From positions 124,001 to 188,000 of the forward strand of contig NZ_QRDZ01000004.1 of NCBI RefSeq assembly GCF_003386235.1: a stretch of 64,000 bases of DNA, in the 5' to 3' direction. This document shows, in pieces, positions 17,146-25,919 of this stretch (position 1 is the first letter of the stretch; every line of letters begins with the position of its first letter). The position numbers and the translations under genes were made by a program. This stretch comes from Cohnella phaseoli. Lineage in GTDB: Bacteria; Bacillota; Bacilli; Paenibacillales; Paenibacillaceae. Under the pieces are notes generated by a model. The model did not search any database. It saw only the letters and a program-made list of their open reading frames with translations, and was not told the origin of the DNA.

Positions 17146-18952
17146 GCTCCATCATCTCCTTTCTCGTTATTGCGGGAAAACGGATCCGAACCTTGGTCCC
17201 GGTGTTGCGTTCGCTGTCGATCTCGACGCCGTACAGGTCGCCAAACAGCAGCCGTATCCGTTGATGCACGTTCGCGATGCCGATGCTGTCGCCGGATGGG
17301 AGCCGCGTCCGATTGAGCTTGCTGCGGATTTCGAATAGCTTGTCCGTATCGATCCCGCATCCGTTGTCGTCGATTTCGATCACGACCGCTTCTTCCGATT
17401 TGTAGCCGCTCACCGTCACCAGATTGTCGGGTTTGCTGTAATCGACCCCGTGCCGGAGCGTATTCTCCATGATGGGTTGAAGCAGATGGCGGGGCATGCT
17501 GTACGCCAAAATGTTCGGATCGATCTGGAAATCGATCGTAAGCGCGCCCGCGTAGCGTATGGAGTAAAGCTCCAAGTAATTTTCACAAAACGCCAGCTCC
17601 TCTTGAACCGAAACGACCATGCCGCCTTTGATGCTGCTTCGGAACAGCCTCGCCAGCGTTCCGATCATATAGCCGACATGATCGCTTCCGGAAGCCGACG
17701 CTTCCAAACGGATGACTTCAAGCGTGTTGTACAGGAAATGCGGGTCCATTTGCAACTGCAGCGCATGCAGCTCGGCATCTTTGAGCTTGAGCTCGGACAA
17801 GTACACCCGATCGATGTAGTCCGTCAGCCGGGCGGACATTTCATTCAAATTAGCCGCGATCATGCTGATCTCGTCGTTCGTTCCGGCAGTGCGGATGCGA
17901 TAGGTCAGATCGCCATTTTGGATTTTGGAAATGGCGTGGTTGATGATGCGGATGCGGCGGGAGAACAACCGGATGCTAATGAAACCGAGCAATAGCGCGG
18001 CCAGAGCGCAGGCGGACGCGACGAACAGCACCGTATTGTGCTGGCGCTCAAAGCTGCCGGCTACCTGCGACAAGGGAAGCGAACCGACCACATAATAGCC
18101 GAGGTAGTCGTCGACTACGGCCGCGACGATACGGGAACGATCAGAGGCGCCGACTTGCGATTGCGCGATTTGCTCGAAGCCGGGAAACTTATGGCCGTAA
18201 GAAGCGCCGGTCGAATCGATGATCACGTAGCCGTCTTTCGTCAACACGGAGATTTCGGCATTGTGGTATTGGACAAGCCAGCTTTGGAGCCGGTTAGCGA
18301 TCCGGTCGGCGTTGAAGTTGAGGGCAAACACGGCCACGCTTTTTTTGAAGCGGTCCGATTTGACGTCTCCGCGGATATTCGACACGATCGAGAAGATGTT
18401 CCTTTTGGTGCTGAAATGGTAGGTTTGGCTATAAGCGGGGGTGATGCTCAGTCCGTAAAACGCGTCGTCCAATGAGCGGAACATCGCATCGTTGTGGACG
18501 TTGTAGTCGTCAAGGTTCAAGGTCAAATCTTTGGAGCGTAGGAAAAGCTGCCCCGTCGCTTTCTTATAGAGCAGCGCATCGAAGATATCGTCATCCGTCG
18601 CGGCAGAGGCGTCCAGAAAATAATTGACCAGCATCGCTTTAGACAGTTTTTCGTCTTCCAGCTTCGGCGACGGATCGGCCAGCAGCTCCATCATGTCCTC
18701 GTTTTGCTTGGGGTTGATGTACAAGTTCTGGATCTGCAGCTTGACGGTGTTCACCTTCTGCGCGAATTCGCCATGAACGCTTTGCACCGCCTGCTTGACG
18801 CTGTTCGCGGCGTCTTGTTCCGCGGAGCGCCGCAAATTTTGCAGGATGGTCGAGCTGATGATAAATATCGTCGCCAAAATGATCAGCGTGTAGGTTAACA
18901 GAAGGCGGTTAAAAAACTTCCGTCTCAGCAACCGGCCATATATGTTCTGCAT
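17123..18952 (-). CDS. YesM-type sensor histidine kinase
   Basis: A 609-residue membrane kinase with an N-terminal membrane segment (about residues 16-36), an extracellular Cache-like domain, a second membrane segment near 300, a HAMP linker, and the His-kinase domain with the phospho-accepting His in 'QMDPHFLYNTLEVIR'. A C-terminal ATPase domain has 'DNGCGI' and 'GIANVHQRIRLLFG'. The ATG at 18952 is preferred over an in-frame codon at 19000 because GGGGGAC lies just before it and the membrane segment then starts normally. It forms a pair with the overlapping response regulator and diverges from the importer genes it probably controls. Confidence 0.92.
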   Translation of the reverse strand: MQNIYGRLLRRKFFNRLLLTYTLIILATIFIISSTILQNLRRSAEQDAANSVKQAVQSVHGEFAQKVNTVKLQIQNLYINPKQNEDMMELLADPSPKLEDEKLSKAMLVNYFLDASAATDDDIFDALLYKKATGQLFLRSKDLTLNLDDYNVHNDAMFRSLDDAFYGLSITPAYSQTYHFSTKRNIFSIVSNIRGDVKSDRFKKSVAVFALNFNADRIANRLQSWLVQYHNAEISVLTKDGYVIIDSTGASYGHKFPGFEQIAQSQVGASDRSRIVAAVVDDYLGYYVVGSLPLSQVAGSFERQHNTVLFVASACALAALLLGFISIRLFSRRIRIINHAISKIQNGDLTYRIRTAGTNDEISMIAANLNEMSARLTDYIDRVYLSELKLKDAELHALQLQMDPHFLYNTLEVIRLEASASGSDHVGYMIGTLARLFRSSIKGGMVVSVQEELAFCENYLELYSIRYAGALTIDFQIDPNILAYSMPRHLLQPIMENTLRHGVDYSKPDNLVTVSGYKSEEAVVIEIDDNGCGIDTDKLFEIRSKLNRTRLPSGDSIGIANVHQRIRLLFGDLYGVEIDSERNTGTKVRIRFPAITRKEMMELVQSFAG

Positions 18953-19001
18953 CGTCGGGTCCCCCGGTTTTGTCGGTCTGGTCTGGCCTGTCGCAAGCAA
19001 A

Positions 19002-19036
19002 CCATAATTATCGAATATACCTATAATTTTAAGAAT
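19002..19036 (+). promoter_or_regulatory. 35-base conserved box, copy 2 (kinase / importer intergenic)
   Basis: The segment begins CCATAATTATCGAA and ends ATAATTTTAAGAAT. It matches 14158-14192 at 29 of 35 positions. TACAAT at 19060-19065 lies 58 bases from the box start, against 60 for the TATAAT of copy 1. It is a candidate binding site for an AraC-type regulator. Confidence 0.6.
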
Positions 19037-19118
19037 GGTTGCGCATACAGAGTCGAAGTTACAATAAGATCAGGACTTGACGGGGATGTCAAGTTCAGAA
19101 TAGAGGAGGGAGGACGAC

Positions 19119-20072
19119 ATGTCAAACATCTTGATGAACGCGGCCGAGCCGGCGGTCGTCCGGGAACGGAGGACCCGACGTTCGCTCAGCGGGCGCGGGA
19201 CGCTGCTGCTGATGGCCGTACCTTGCATCGCAGCGCTAGCGTTGTTTTCGTATTTGCCTTTGGTCGGGTGGGCGATCGCCTTTTTTGATTACAAACCCGG
19301 TCTCAGACTGCTCGATACCGAGTTTGTCGGCTTCAAATATTTCAAGATGGCGCTCGACAATCCGGAAATGCTGGCCGTGCTTCGTAATACGCTGGCCATG
19401 AGCTTTCTTGGGTTGTTAGCGTCGCCGCTCGGCGTGCTGTTCGCGATTTTCTTGGCGGAAATGAGAAGCCGCAAGCTGCAGCGCTTCATTCAAACGACGA
19501 CAACGCTGCCGAACTTCGTAAGCTGGGTGCTCGTATACGCCGTTTGCTACGTGATGCTGTCTGCGAATGATGGCATCGTCAACAAAGTGCTGCTCCAACT
19601 GCACCTCATTGACCAGCCTCTGAATCCGCTCGCGAATCCGGACATCGTCTGGCTGTTCCAGACCGCGATCGGCATCTGGAAAGGGCTTGGCTTCGGAGCG
19701 ATTGTGTATATCGCGGCCATTGTCGGCATCGATCAGGAGCAATACGATGCGGCAGCCGTGGACGGGGCGGGACGTTTCCGTAAAATATGGCACGTTACCA
19801 TTCCCGGCCTCATGCCGACCTTCATTACGCTGTTGCTGCTAAGCATCGGCGGCGTGCTGAACAACGGCTTCGAGCAGTATTATTTGTTCCAGAACGGGCT
19901 TGTGCAGGAGAAAATCCAGGTGCTCGATTTGTACGTGTACCGGGTCGGCATCTACATGAATAATTATCCACTGTCGACGGCAATCGGCATGACGAAAACC
20001 ATCGTAAGCGTTGCGCTTCTCATGTCGGTCAATGTATTGTCCCGCAAGCTGCGCGACCATTCGATTTTCTAA
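19119..20072 (+). CDS. ABC transporter permease (LplB type)
   Basis: A 317-residue polytopic membrane protein with an N-terminal basic tail, then 'LLLMAVPCIAALALFSYLPLVGW', typical of LplB/polygalacturonan-type permeases. The EAA loop reads 'YDAAAVDGAGRFRKIW...IPGLMPTF'. Relatives import oligogalacturonides or other complex oligosaccharides. GAGGAGGGAGG precedes the start. It is the first gene of an importer operon driven by the promoter facing away from the kinase gene. Confidence 0.9.
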   Translation: MSNILMNAAEPAVVRERRTRRSLSGRGTLLLMAVPCIAALALFSYLPLVGWAIAFFDYKPGLRLLDTEFVGFKYFKMALDNPEMLAVLRNTLAMSFLGLLASPLGVLFAIFLAEMRSRKLQRFIQTTTTLPNFVSWVLVYAVCYVMLSANDGIVNKVLLQLHLIDQPLNPLANPDIVWLFQTAIGIWKGLGFGAIVYIAAIVGIDQEQYDAAAVDGAGRFRKIWHVTIPGLMPTFITLLLLSIGGVLNNGFEQYYLFQNGLVQEKIQVLDLYVYRVGIYMNNYPLSTAIGMTKTIVSVALLMSVNVLSRKLRDHSIF

Positions 20073-20094
20073 GGAACTGCGGGGTGACGGCCAC

Positions 20095-20988
20095 ATGGCG
20101 GGCAAGAAGGATTTCTGGTTTCAAGCGGCGAATGCGCTTATGTTTCTGTTGTTCGCGTTCGTATGCCTTTATCCGTTCTATTACATTTTTCTCGTGTCGG
20201 TCAGCGACGCCGATGCGGTATCGCGAGGGAGCGTGCTGTTGTACCCGATCGGCTTCACCTTGGACAATTTCGTTCATGTGATCCGGCTCGATGGAATTTT
20301 ATCGGCCTTCCTGATCTCCGTTGCGAGATTGTTGGCCGGGACGCTGCTCACACTATTCTTTTCCTCAATGCTGGCTTATATCGTCACCAAAAAAGAGCTT
20401 CCCGGACGCAAATGGATTTACCGGGCCACGGTATATACGATGTTTGTGCAGGCGGGCTTGATTCCATGGTTCATTACGATGAAGACGCTGGGGTTGCAGA
20501 ACAGCTTTCTGCTTTACATCTTGCCGGGGATCATCTCTCCGTTCGCGGTCATTCTGATCAAAACCTACATGGAATCGGCGATTTCGCCGGCCCTGGAGGA
20601 GTCGGCGATTATTGACGGGGCCGGGTATTTCCGGGTGTTCGCGAGCATCATGGTGCCGGTATCGATGCCTGTCATCGCGGCTGTGGCTGTGTTCTCCGCC
20701 GTTGGGCAATGGAACTCCTGGCAAGATAACTTCTATTTGGTGAGCGATTCCCGCTTGCAAACGCTGCAATACTTGCTGCTGAATTTCCTGCAGCAGGCGG
20801 AAATGCTGGCCAAGGCGGTTCAACTCGGAGACGGGAACGCCTTGGAGATGGCGCGACGCCGGCCGCTCGATCCGTTTGCGGTCAAAACGACGATCACAAT
20901 GGTGACGGTCATTCCGATTATGCTCGTGTATCCGTTTCTGCAAAAATATTTTGTCAAAGGCATCATGATGGGTGCCGTCAAAGGCTGA
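20095..20988 (+). CDS. ABC transporter permease (YtcP type)
   Basis: A 297-residue partner permease, with 'LMFLLFAFVCLYPFYYIFLV' near the N-terminus, six membrane segments and the EAA loop 'LEESAIIDGAGYFRVF...VPVSMPVI'. The C-terminus 'KGIMMGAVKG' is typical. The ATG at 20095 is chosen because GGGGTGA lies 7-13 bases before it. The longer in-frame start at 20011 would overlap the preceding gene and add a non-conserved Cys-rich tail. Confidence 0.9.
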   Translation: MAGKKDFWFQAANALMFLLFAFVCLYPFYYIFLVSVSDADAVSRGSVLLYPIGFTLDNFVHVIRLDGILSAFLISVARLLAGTLLTLFFSSMLAYIVTKKELPGRKWIYRATVYTMFVQAGLIPWFITMKTLGLQNSFLLYILPGIISPFAVILIKTYMESAISPALEESAIIDGAGYFRVFASIMVPVSMPVIAAVAVFSAVGQWNSWQDNFYLVSDSRLQTLQYLLLNFLQQAEMLAKAVQLGDGNALEMARRRPLDPFAVKTTITMVTVIPIMLVYPFLQKYFVKGIMMGAVKG

Positions 20989-21037
20989 CGCAGACGCATC
21001 GATAAAGAGAATCAAACAACTTCAGGGGGTTAAAGAG

Positions 21038-22783
21038 ATGAGAAAAACAGTAAAAATGACGACACTCGTTCTGCTTGCCGCTTTGTTGCTCACGGCTTGC
21101 AGCAAGGGCAACAACGGGGGCGCTGGAAATTCCGCATCCGGTTCCGCCCAAGGCTCGGAATCGACGGCATCCGCGGCCGGCCCGGACAACGAACCGGTGA
21201 CGCTTACATTCTGGAGCGCTCAAATGGCGAGCAACGCGCCGAGCGGGATCCAGGAGGACCCCGTGTCCAAGCAGATCGAGAAGGAACTGAACATCAAGAT
21301 TGATATGGAAACTCATCCGGCGGACGACAAGCTGGCTGCACTGCTGGCGACGGCCGATCTGAAGGATATTATGGTCGTCAATCAGAAATATGCGGAACAG
21401 ATGAAAGATCTGGTCATCGATATGGAACCGCTGCTGGAAAAGTACGGTCCCGACATTGCGAAGAACGTTCCCCCTGAGACGATCGCTTATAACAAAGACA
21501 AGCTCGGCGGCGGCGCTTTGAAATTTTTGAGCCTCAATATCAATCAGAAGCCGGCTCGGCCCGACCCGGTCTGGGGCGGCGTGCATATCAGATGGGATTA
21601 CTACGCGGAGCTGGGCTACCCGGAAATCAAGTCGGCCGACGATTACTTGAACGTCGTGGAGCAGATGATGAAGAAGCATCCGGCGAACGAGGACGGCAAA
21701 AAGTACTATGGCTTCTCGCCTTGGTTCGACTGGGGACCGTATGTGCAGACGAACACGATGGCGTTTCGTATGGAAGGCTATGAGCCGGTGGGCGGCACAA
21801 TCCAGACGATGGCCATCGACCGCAATACGTTCGAGATGCGCAACAGCTATACGGACGAGACCTCGCCTTTCTGGACAGGCGTCGATTTCTGGTACAAAGC
21901 CAATCAGAAAGGGCTGCTTGATCCGGACAGCTTCACGCAAAAGTACGATCAGGCCGTACAGAAGTATAACAGCGGTCAGGTGCAGGCCAGCGTAATCAAC
22001 TGGATGATTGGCGGCAGCAATGCGTATTTGATCAGCAAAGGCATTAAGGACAAAGGCTGGTTCGGTCCGGTTCCGATGTCAGGAAGCAAAGACTACCATT
22101 ACAGCACTTACAAATACGGCTTGTCCGGGAACGTGCTGGCAATCAGCAAGTCGAGCAAACATCCCGAGCGCGCAATGCAGCTCATCAATTGGCTGTATTC
22201 GGCTCATGGTGCGATGACGGCCATCAACGGCATCGAAGGCGTCGATTGGGTGAACGAGAACGGCAAGTACAAATACACCGAGACCTATACGAAAAATGCA
22301 CTCGATCCGGAAGTCGTCAACAAATTCGGGTACCGGAAATTCGCCAATAACCTGGGCCTTGATTATTCCGGCACGATTCCCGGCACGGACACCCCGCTGG
22401 ACATCGCCCTCAGCCGGGATATCCAGATCGCCGAGTTGGAAAAGCCGGAGAACGCGATTGCCAAGCAAGCGGCCGCTCATTACGGGGTCGAACTGCCGGT
22501 CGATATCGTGCCCCCGGGCATCGCGTACGAGCAGAATAAGCTGACGGAGCTGTCCGGATTTTTGCCGGCGGCGCAGCCTGACGACATCAAACAAGTGGAT
22601 CTCCAGATCGACAACTATTTACGGCAGGCAATTCCTAAAATCATTTTGGCCAAAAACGACAGCGATTTCGCGGACCAGAAGGCCAAATTGATCGAGCAAG
22701 TGAAGAAGCTCGGCGTCGACAAGGTGTATGGCTTCTGGGCAGACGCCTATACGAAGGCGATTGCAGATTCCGAGATGAAGTAG
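21038..22783 (+). CDS. Extracellular substrate-binding lipoprotein (LplA type)
   Basis: A 581-residue receptor. The signal ends at the lipobox LLTACS, then a Gly/Ser-rich linker leads into the binding fold ('PVTLTFWSAQMASNAPSG'). The length near 550-580 residues is usual for LplA-type receptors that serve YesMN-regulated importers. The ATG at 21038 has AGGGGG 9 bases upstream; the in-frame start at 20972 would place extra residues before the signal peptide. A hairpin terminator follows. Confidence 0.9.
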   Translation: MRKTVKMTTLVLLAALLLTACSKGNNGGAGNSASGSAQGSESTASAAGPDNEPVTLTFWSAQMASNAPSGIQEDPVSKQIEKELNIKIDMETHPADDKLAALLATADLKDIMVVNQKYAEQMKDLVIDMEPLLEKYGPDIAKNVPPETIAYNKDKLGGGALKFLSLNINQKPARPDPVWGGVHIRWDYYAELGYPEIKSADDYLNVVEQMMKKHPANEDGKKYYGFSPWFDWGPYVQTNTMAFRMEGYEPVGGTIQTMAIDRNTFEMRNSYTDETSPFWTGVDFWYKANQKGLLDPDSFTQKYDQAVQKYNSGQVQASVINWMIGGSNAYLISKGIKDKGWFGPVPMSGSKDYHYSTYKYGLSGNVLAISKSSKHPERAMQLINWLYSAHGAMTAINGIEGVDWVNENGKYKYTETYTKNALDPEVVNKFGYRKFANNLGLDYSGTIPGTDTPLDIALSRDIQIAELEKPENAIAKQAAAHYGVELPVDIVPPGIAYEQNKLTELSGFLPAAQPDDIKQVDLQIDNYLRQAIPKIILAKNDSDFADQKAKLIEQVKKLGVDKVYGFWADAYTKAIADSEMK

Positions 22784-22802
22784 AGGGTAAGAGGTAACGG
22801 AT

Positions 22803-22837
22803 GAAAAGCCGGCTTGGTGAAAAGCCGGCTGGTTTTT
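22803..22837 (+). terminator. Intrinsic terminator after the importer operon
   Basis: Two copies of the palindrome AGCCGGCT (22807-22814 and 22823-22830) pair with each other, flanked by an A-run before and TTTTT after (22833-22837). Confidence 0.85.
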
Positions 22838-22888
22838 CATAACGGACGACACGAGGCTTTCATTTGACCCCTTGAAGGAGCGCGATTC

Positions 22889-25800
22889 ATGATGAGGCAA
22901 ATGATTAATAGGGCTAAAAGCAAAAATGCAAAGTTATTTATAGTAGGTTTAATTATGGCAATCGTGCTATCGATCAGTTCAATTTCTGGGATTGTTCCGA
23001 TTAGAGAGGCGAGAGCAAGTTCAAACCTTGCACTCAACCAGCCTGCTGATTCACAAACACAGAGCAGCTCGTCCAATTCGGCTGCGCAAGCAGTGGATGG
23101 AAGTACGGCGACCAGTTGGATTGCAGCAAGCAATGCCTATCCGCAATGGCTAAATGTAAGACTTAATGAACTGAGTACGCTGTCGTCGATTGACATCACT
23201 TTTGGCAGCAATACGACCTGGTACTACCGACTGGAAGGTTCGAATGATAATGCCCACGATCACTATACGTTGTTGGTTGATAGATCTGTGAGCGGGGTTT
23301 CCGGACAGCACATAACGGAAACCTTAAACTCGAAATTCAGGTATGTAAGATTGGTTATTACCGGCGCGCTCAGCGGCGCTACTGCAAGCGTTCAGGAACT
23401 TCAAGTGAATGGGGAGGTTTATTCACAGCCTACCGGAATCGTTCCCCCACCCGTTCCCGTTAGTGTAGGAGACAATCTGGTCGTTGCGCAAGCTTGTCCC
23501 TTATGGTCTAATATCGATCTTTGGAATTCGGTTGCCGGATATCCGGAGCGAAAGCCGTTGATGGGGTATTACGATGAAGCTTACGATGTATCCACCGATT
23601 GGCAAATTAAGATGGCTGTCGAACATGGGATCACCACCTTTATGCCTTGCTGGTTTAGACAGAACGACAATGACGGAAAATCGCCTGTTATGCCGGCTTA
23701 TGATCAGTTTGTTAACTCGCTTGCCAACACTGCGCAGTATAAAGACGATATGACTTGGTTTATCCAATGGATAGAACAACCCGGCATGGGCTACGCGAAT
23801 AGCTTAAGCGATTTTAGCAACAATCTTGTGCCTTATTGGATAAACAGTTATTTTGAAAAATCGAATTATTTGAAAATTGACAATAAACCGGTATTTGCGA
23901 TCTTTGATTTAACCCAGTTTGTCACCGATGTAGGCGGCCAAACGAATGCAACTACAGCCATTGCGAATTTCCGCTCGGCGGCAGTTGCTGCCGGATTCAG
24001 CGGATTGATTATTTTGTCAAATAACCATCAGAATACGTTGGCTACGGAAAGCGTTGCTCAAGCTGTAGGCGTCGATTTCATTTATTCGTATCATATCCCT
24101 TCCTTTATGAATACGAGACCAGCTTTATTTCCAAGCAATTCGCAGATCCTTGCTGCGCATACAACCACATGGAACGACTTTGCGGCGAACAGTGCCGTGC
24201 CCTACATGACTACGGCTTCTGTGGGATGGGAAGCATCGCCGTGGGGTAATTCCGACTTTGGATGGACATTGTCGCCTGCAAATTACGGCACGCTGATTGC
24301 AAATGCCAAAGCGAGAATGGACACGTTTGCAGGGGGATCCGTTCAGCGCAATATGATCTTGCTGGATAACTGGAATGAATACGCCGAGGGACATTACATC
24401 ATACCTACGGCGCTAGCAGGTTACGAATATCTGGATGCCATCCGAAATGTTTTTGCGCCAGGCTCGTCGGATAATCATCCCACGCCTGATTTATCGCAAA
24501 TTCCGCAATTGCTAAATACCCCAACGCCCTCTTCCCTGGTAAACGGGCATTCTTCGGGGACGTTACGCAACGATGCGACGATCGAAGCGGGGATGAAATA
24601 CACGACAGGCAGCAGCTCAATTACCGTGAGTCAGTTGGGTAGAGAGTTTGTCGCGGGGAACTCGTTGACCCATCAGTTAAAGATATATCGAGATAGCGAT
24701 AAATCATTGCTTGGGTCTTGCTCGGTCTCGATGTCAAGCGGAACAGCGGATGGGCTAGGTTATAAATATTGCAATCTGAATTCGAGTGTCGTTCTGTCCC
24801 CAAATACCGCCTATCTTGTCGTATCGACTGAAACACACGGCGGGGACCAATTCTATGATTCAGATAGAGCTGTTACTGTAAACACGGGCAGTGCGGCCGG
24901 CGGAGTCTACAATAGCGGCGGTACTTGGTATGGACCTTACGGCAGCGGTTCGTCTTATGGTTCGGTAAACCTTCGATATTCTTTGAATGCGGATAGCTTT
25001 GTAGCAGCGAACTCCGGGGGAACGCTTCGCAACGATGTAGACACAGAGGCGGGGATGCAGTTCACCACAGGCAACTCTACATTAATCGTGAGTGAACTCG
25101 GGCGTGAATTTATCAACGGTAACACGCAAACCCATACGATGAAGCTATATCGCGATAGCGATAAATCATTGGTCGGTGCGTGTAAAGTGGCGATGTCAAC
25201 CGGTCAACCGGACGAATTAGGCTATAAGTATTGTTCGTTGACCAGCAAGATTAGTCTGCTCCCGAATACTACGTATAATCTGTTATCTACGGAATATAAC
25301 GGTGGCGACCAATTTTACGATGCCGATCGATCTGTTACTGCAACCGTAGGCCAAGTGGTAGGCGGAAGATACTATAGCAACGGCACTTGGGGCGCATATG
25401 GCACAGAGGTATCCTACGGTTCTGTAAACTTTCTGTATACTTCGAGTTTTATCGCGTCAAAGTCCGGAGGAACTTTACGCAACGATTCAAATTCGGAGGC
25501 TGGAATGCAATTTACCACTGGCGCTACTGAAATAAATGTAAGGGCGCTGGGACGAGAATATATCAGCGGGAACAAACAGGCTCATACCTTGAAGCTATAC
25601 CGTGACAGCGATAAATCACTGGTGGCTTCCTGCACGATCAATATGTCGGACGGAACGGCGGATGGGTTGGGTTACAAATATTGTGCCTTGTCGAGCAAAG
25701 TAGCGCTTTCGGCAAACACCGCTTATAATCTGCTATCTACTGAAACTAACGGAGGCGACTCATTCTACGATGCGAACAGGTCGGTTACCGTAAGCACAGG

Positions 25801-25891
25801 CAGCGGGATCGGCGGAAGATATAATAATGGCGGTACTTGGGGCTCTTATGGCACAGACGTATCCTACGGTTCGGTGAATTTTCTGTATTAA
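22889..25891 (+). CDS. Secreted GH99/WbsX-like glycosidase with F5/8C domain and three C-terminal repeats
   Basis: A 1000-residue exported protein. The signal peptide ends at 'REARA|SS' near residue 44. Residues ~45-155 form an F5/8 type C (discoidin-like) carbohydrate-binding domain ('AVDGSTATSWIAAS'). Residues ~190-535 form a GH99/WbsX-like catalytic domain, with 'YYDEAYDVSTDWQIKMAVEHG' in part and 'LDNWNEYAEGHYIIPT' near its end. Three tandem modules of ~145 residues follow (from about 553, 706 and 853). Each opens with GTLRND, has 'LKLYRDSDKSLV' and ends YGSVN(F/L)xY; they look like DUF4082-type modules. Relatives act on mannose- or glucose-containing polysaccharide. The gene starts a cluster with two further glycan enzymes. 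Confidence 0.8.
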   Translation: MMRQMINRAKSKNAKLFIVGLIMAIVLSISSISGIVPIREARASSNLALNQPADSQTQSSSSNSAAQAVDGSTATSWIAASNAYPQWLNVRLNELSTLSSIDITFGSNTTWYYRLEGSNDNAHDHYTLLVDRSVSGVSGQHITETLNSKFRYVRLVITGALSGATASVQELQVNGEVYSQPTGIVPPPVPVSVGDNLVVAQACPLWSNIDLWNSVAGYPERKPLMGYYDEAYDVSTDWQIKMAVEHGITTFMPCWFRQNDNDGKSPVMPAYDQFVNSLANTAQYKDDMTWFIQWIEQPGMGYANSLSDFSNNLVPYWINSYFEKSNYLKIDNKPVFAIFDLTQFVTDVGGQTNATTAIANFRSAAVAAGFSGLIILSNNHQNTLATESVAQAVGVDFIYSYHIPSFMNTRPALFPSNSQILAAHTTTWNDFAANSAVPYMTTASVGWEASPWGNSDFGWTLSPANYGTLIANAKARMDTFAGGSVQRNMILLDNWNEYAEGHYIIPTALAGYEYLDAIRNVFAPGSSDNHPTPDLSQIPQLLNTPTPSSLVNGHSSGTLRNDATIEAGMKYTTGSSSITVSQLGREFVAGNSLTHQLKIYRDSDKSLLGSCSVSMSSGTADGLGYKYCNLNSSVVLSPNTAYLVVSTETHGGDQFYDSDRAVTVNTGSAAGGVYNSGGTWYGPYGSGSSYGSVNLRYSLNADSFVAANSGGTLRNDVDTEAGMQFTTGNSTLIVSELGREFINGNTQTHTMKLYRDSDKSLVGACKVAMSTGQPDELGYKYCSLTSKISLLPNTTYNLLSTEYNGGDQFYDADRSVTATVGQVVGGRYYSNGTWGAYGTEVSYGSVNFLYTSSFIASKSGGTLRNDSNSEAGMQFTTGATEINVRALGREYISGNKQAHTLKLYRDSDKSLVASCTINMSDGTADGLGYKYCALSSKVALSANTAYNLLSTETNGGDSFYDANRSVTVSTGSGIGGRYNNGGTWGSYGTDVSYGSVNFLY
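24553..25888 (+). repeat. Three tandem ~445-bp coding repeats (DUF4082-like modules)
   Basis: Units start near 24553, 25012 and 25456, each opening with Gly-Thr-Leu-Arg-Asn-Asp. They share the GREF(V/I)xGN, YRDSDKSL and GYKYC motifs. Divergence at the DNA level is clear, so these are old duplications and not an assembly artefact. Confidence 0.85.
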
Positions 25892-25919
25892 ATAGGGGAT
25901 AGGTTGAGGAGAGAAGAAC

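Noticed and set aside
24553-25888. Triple repeat as an assembly artefact
   Set aside because: The three units differ at many bases and in loop lengths, so they are diverged natural duplications.
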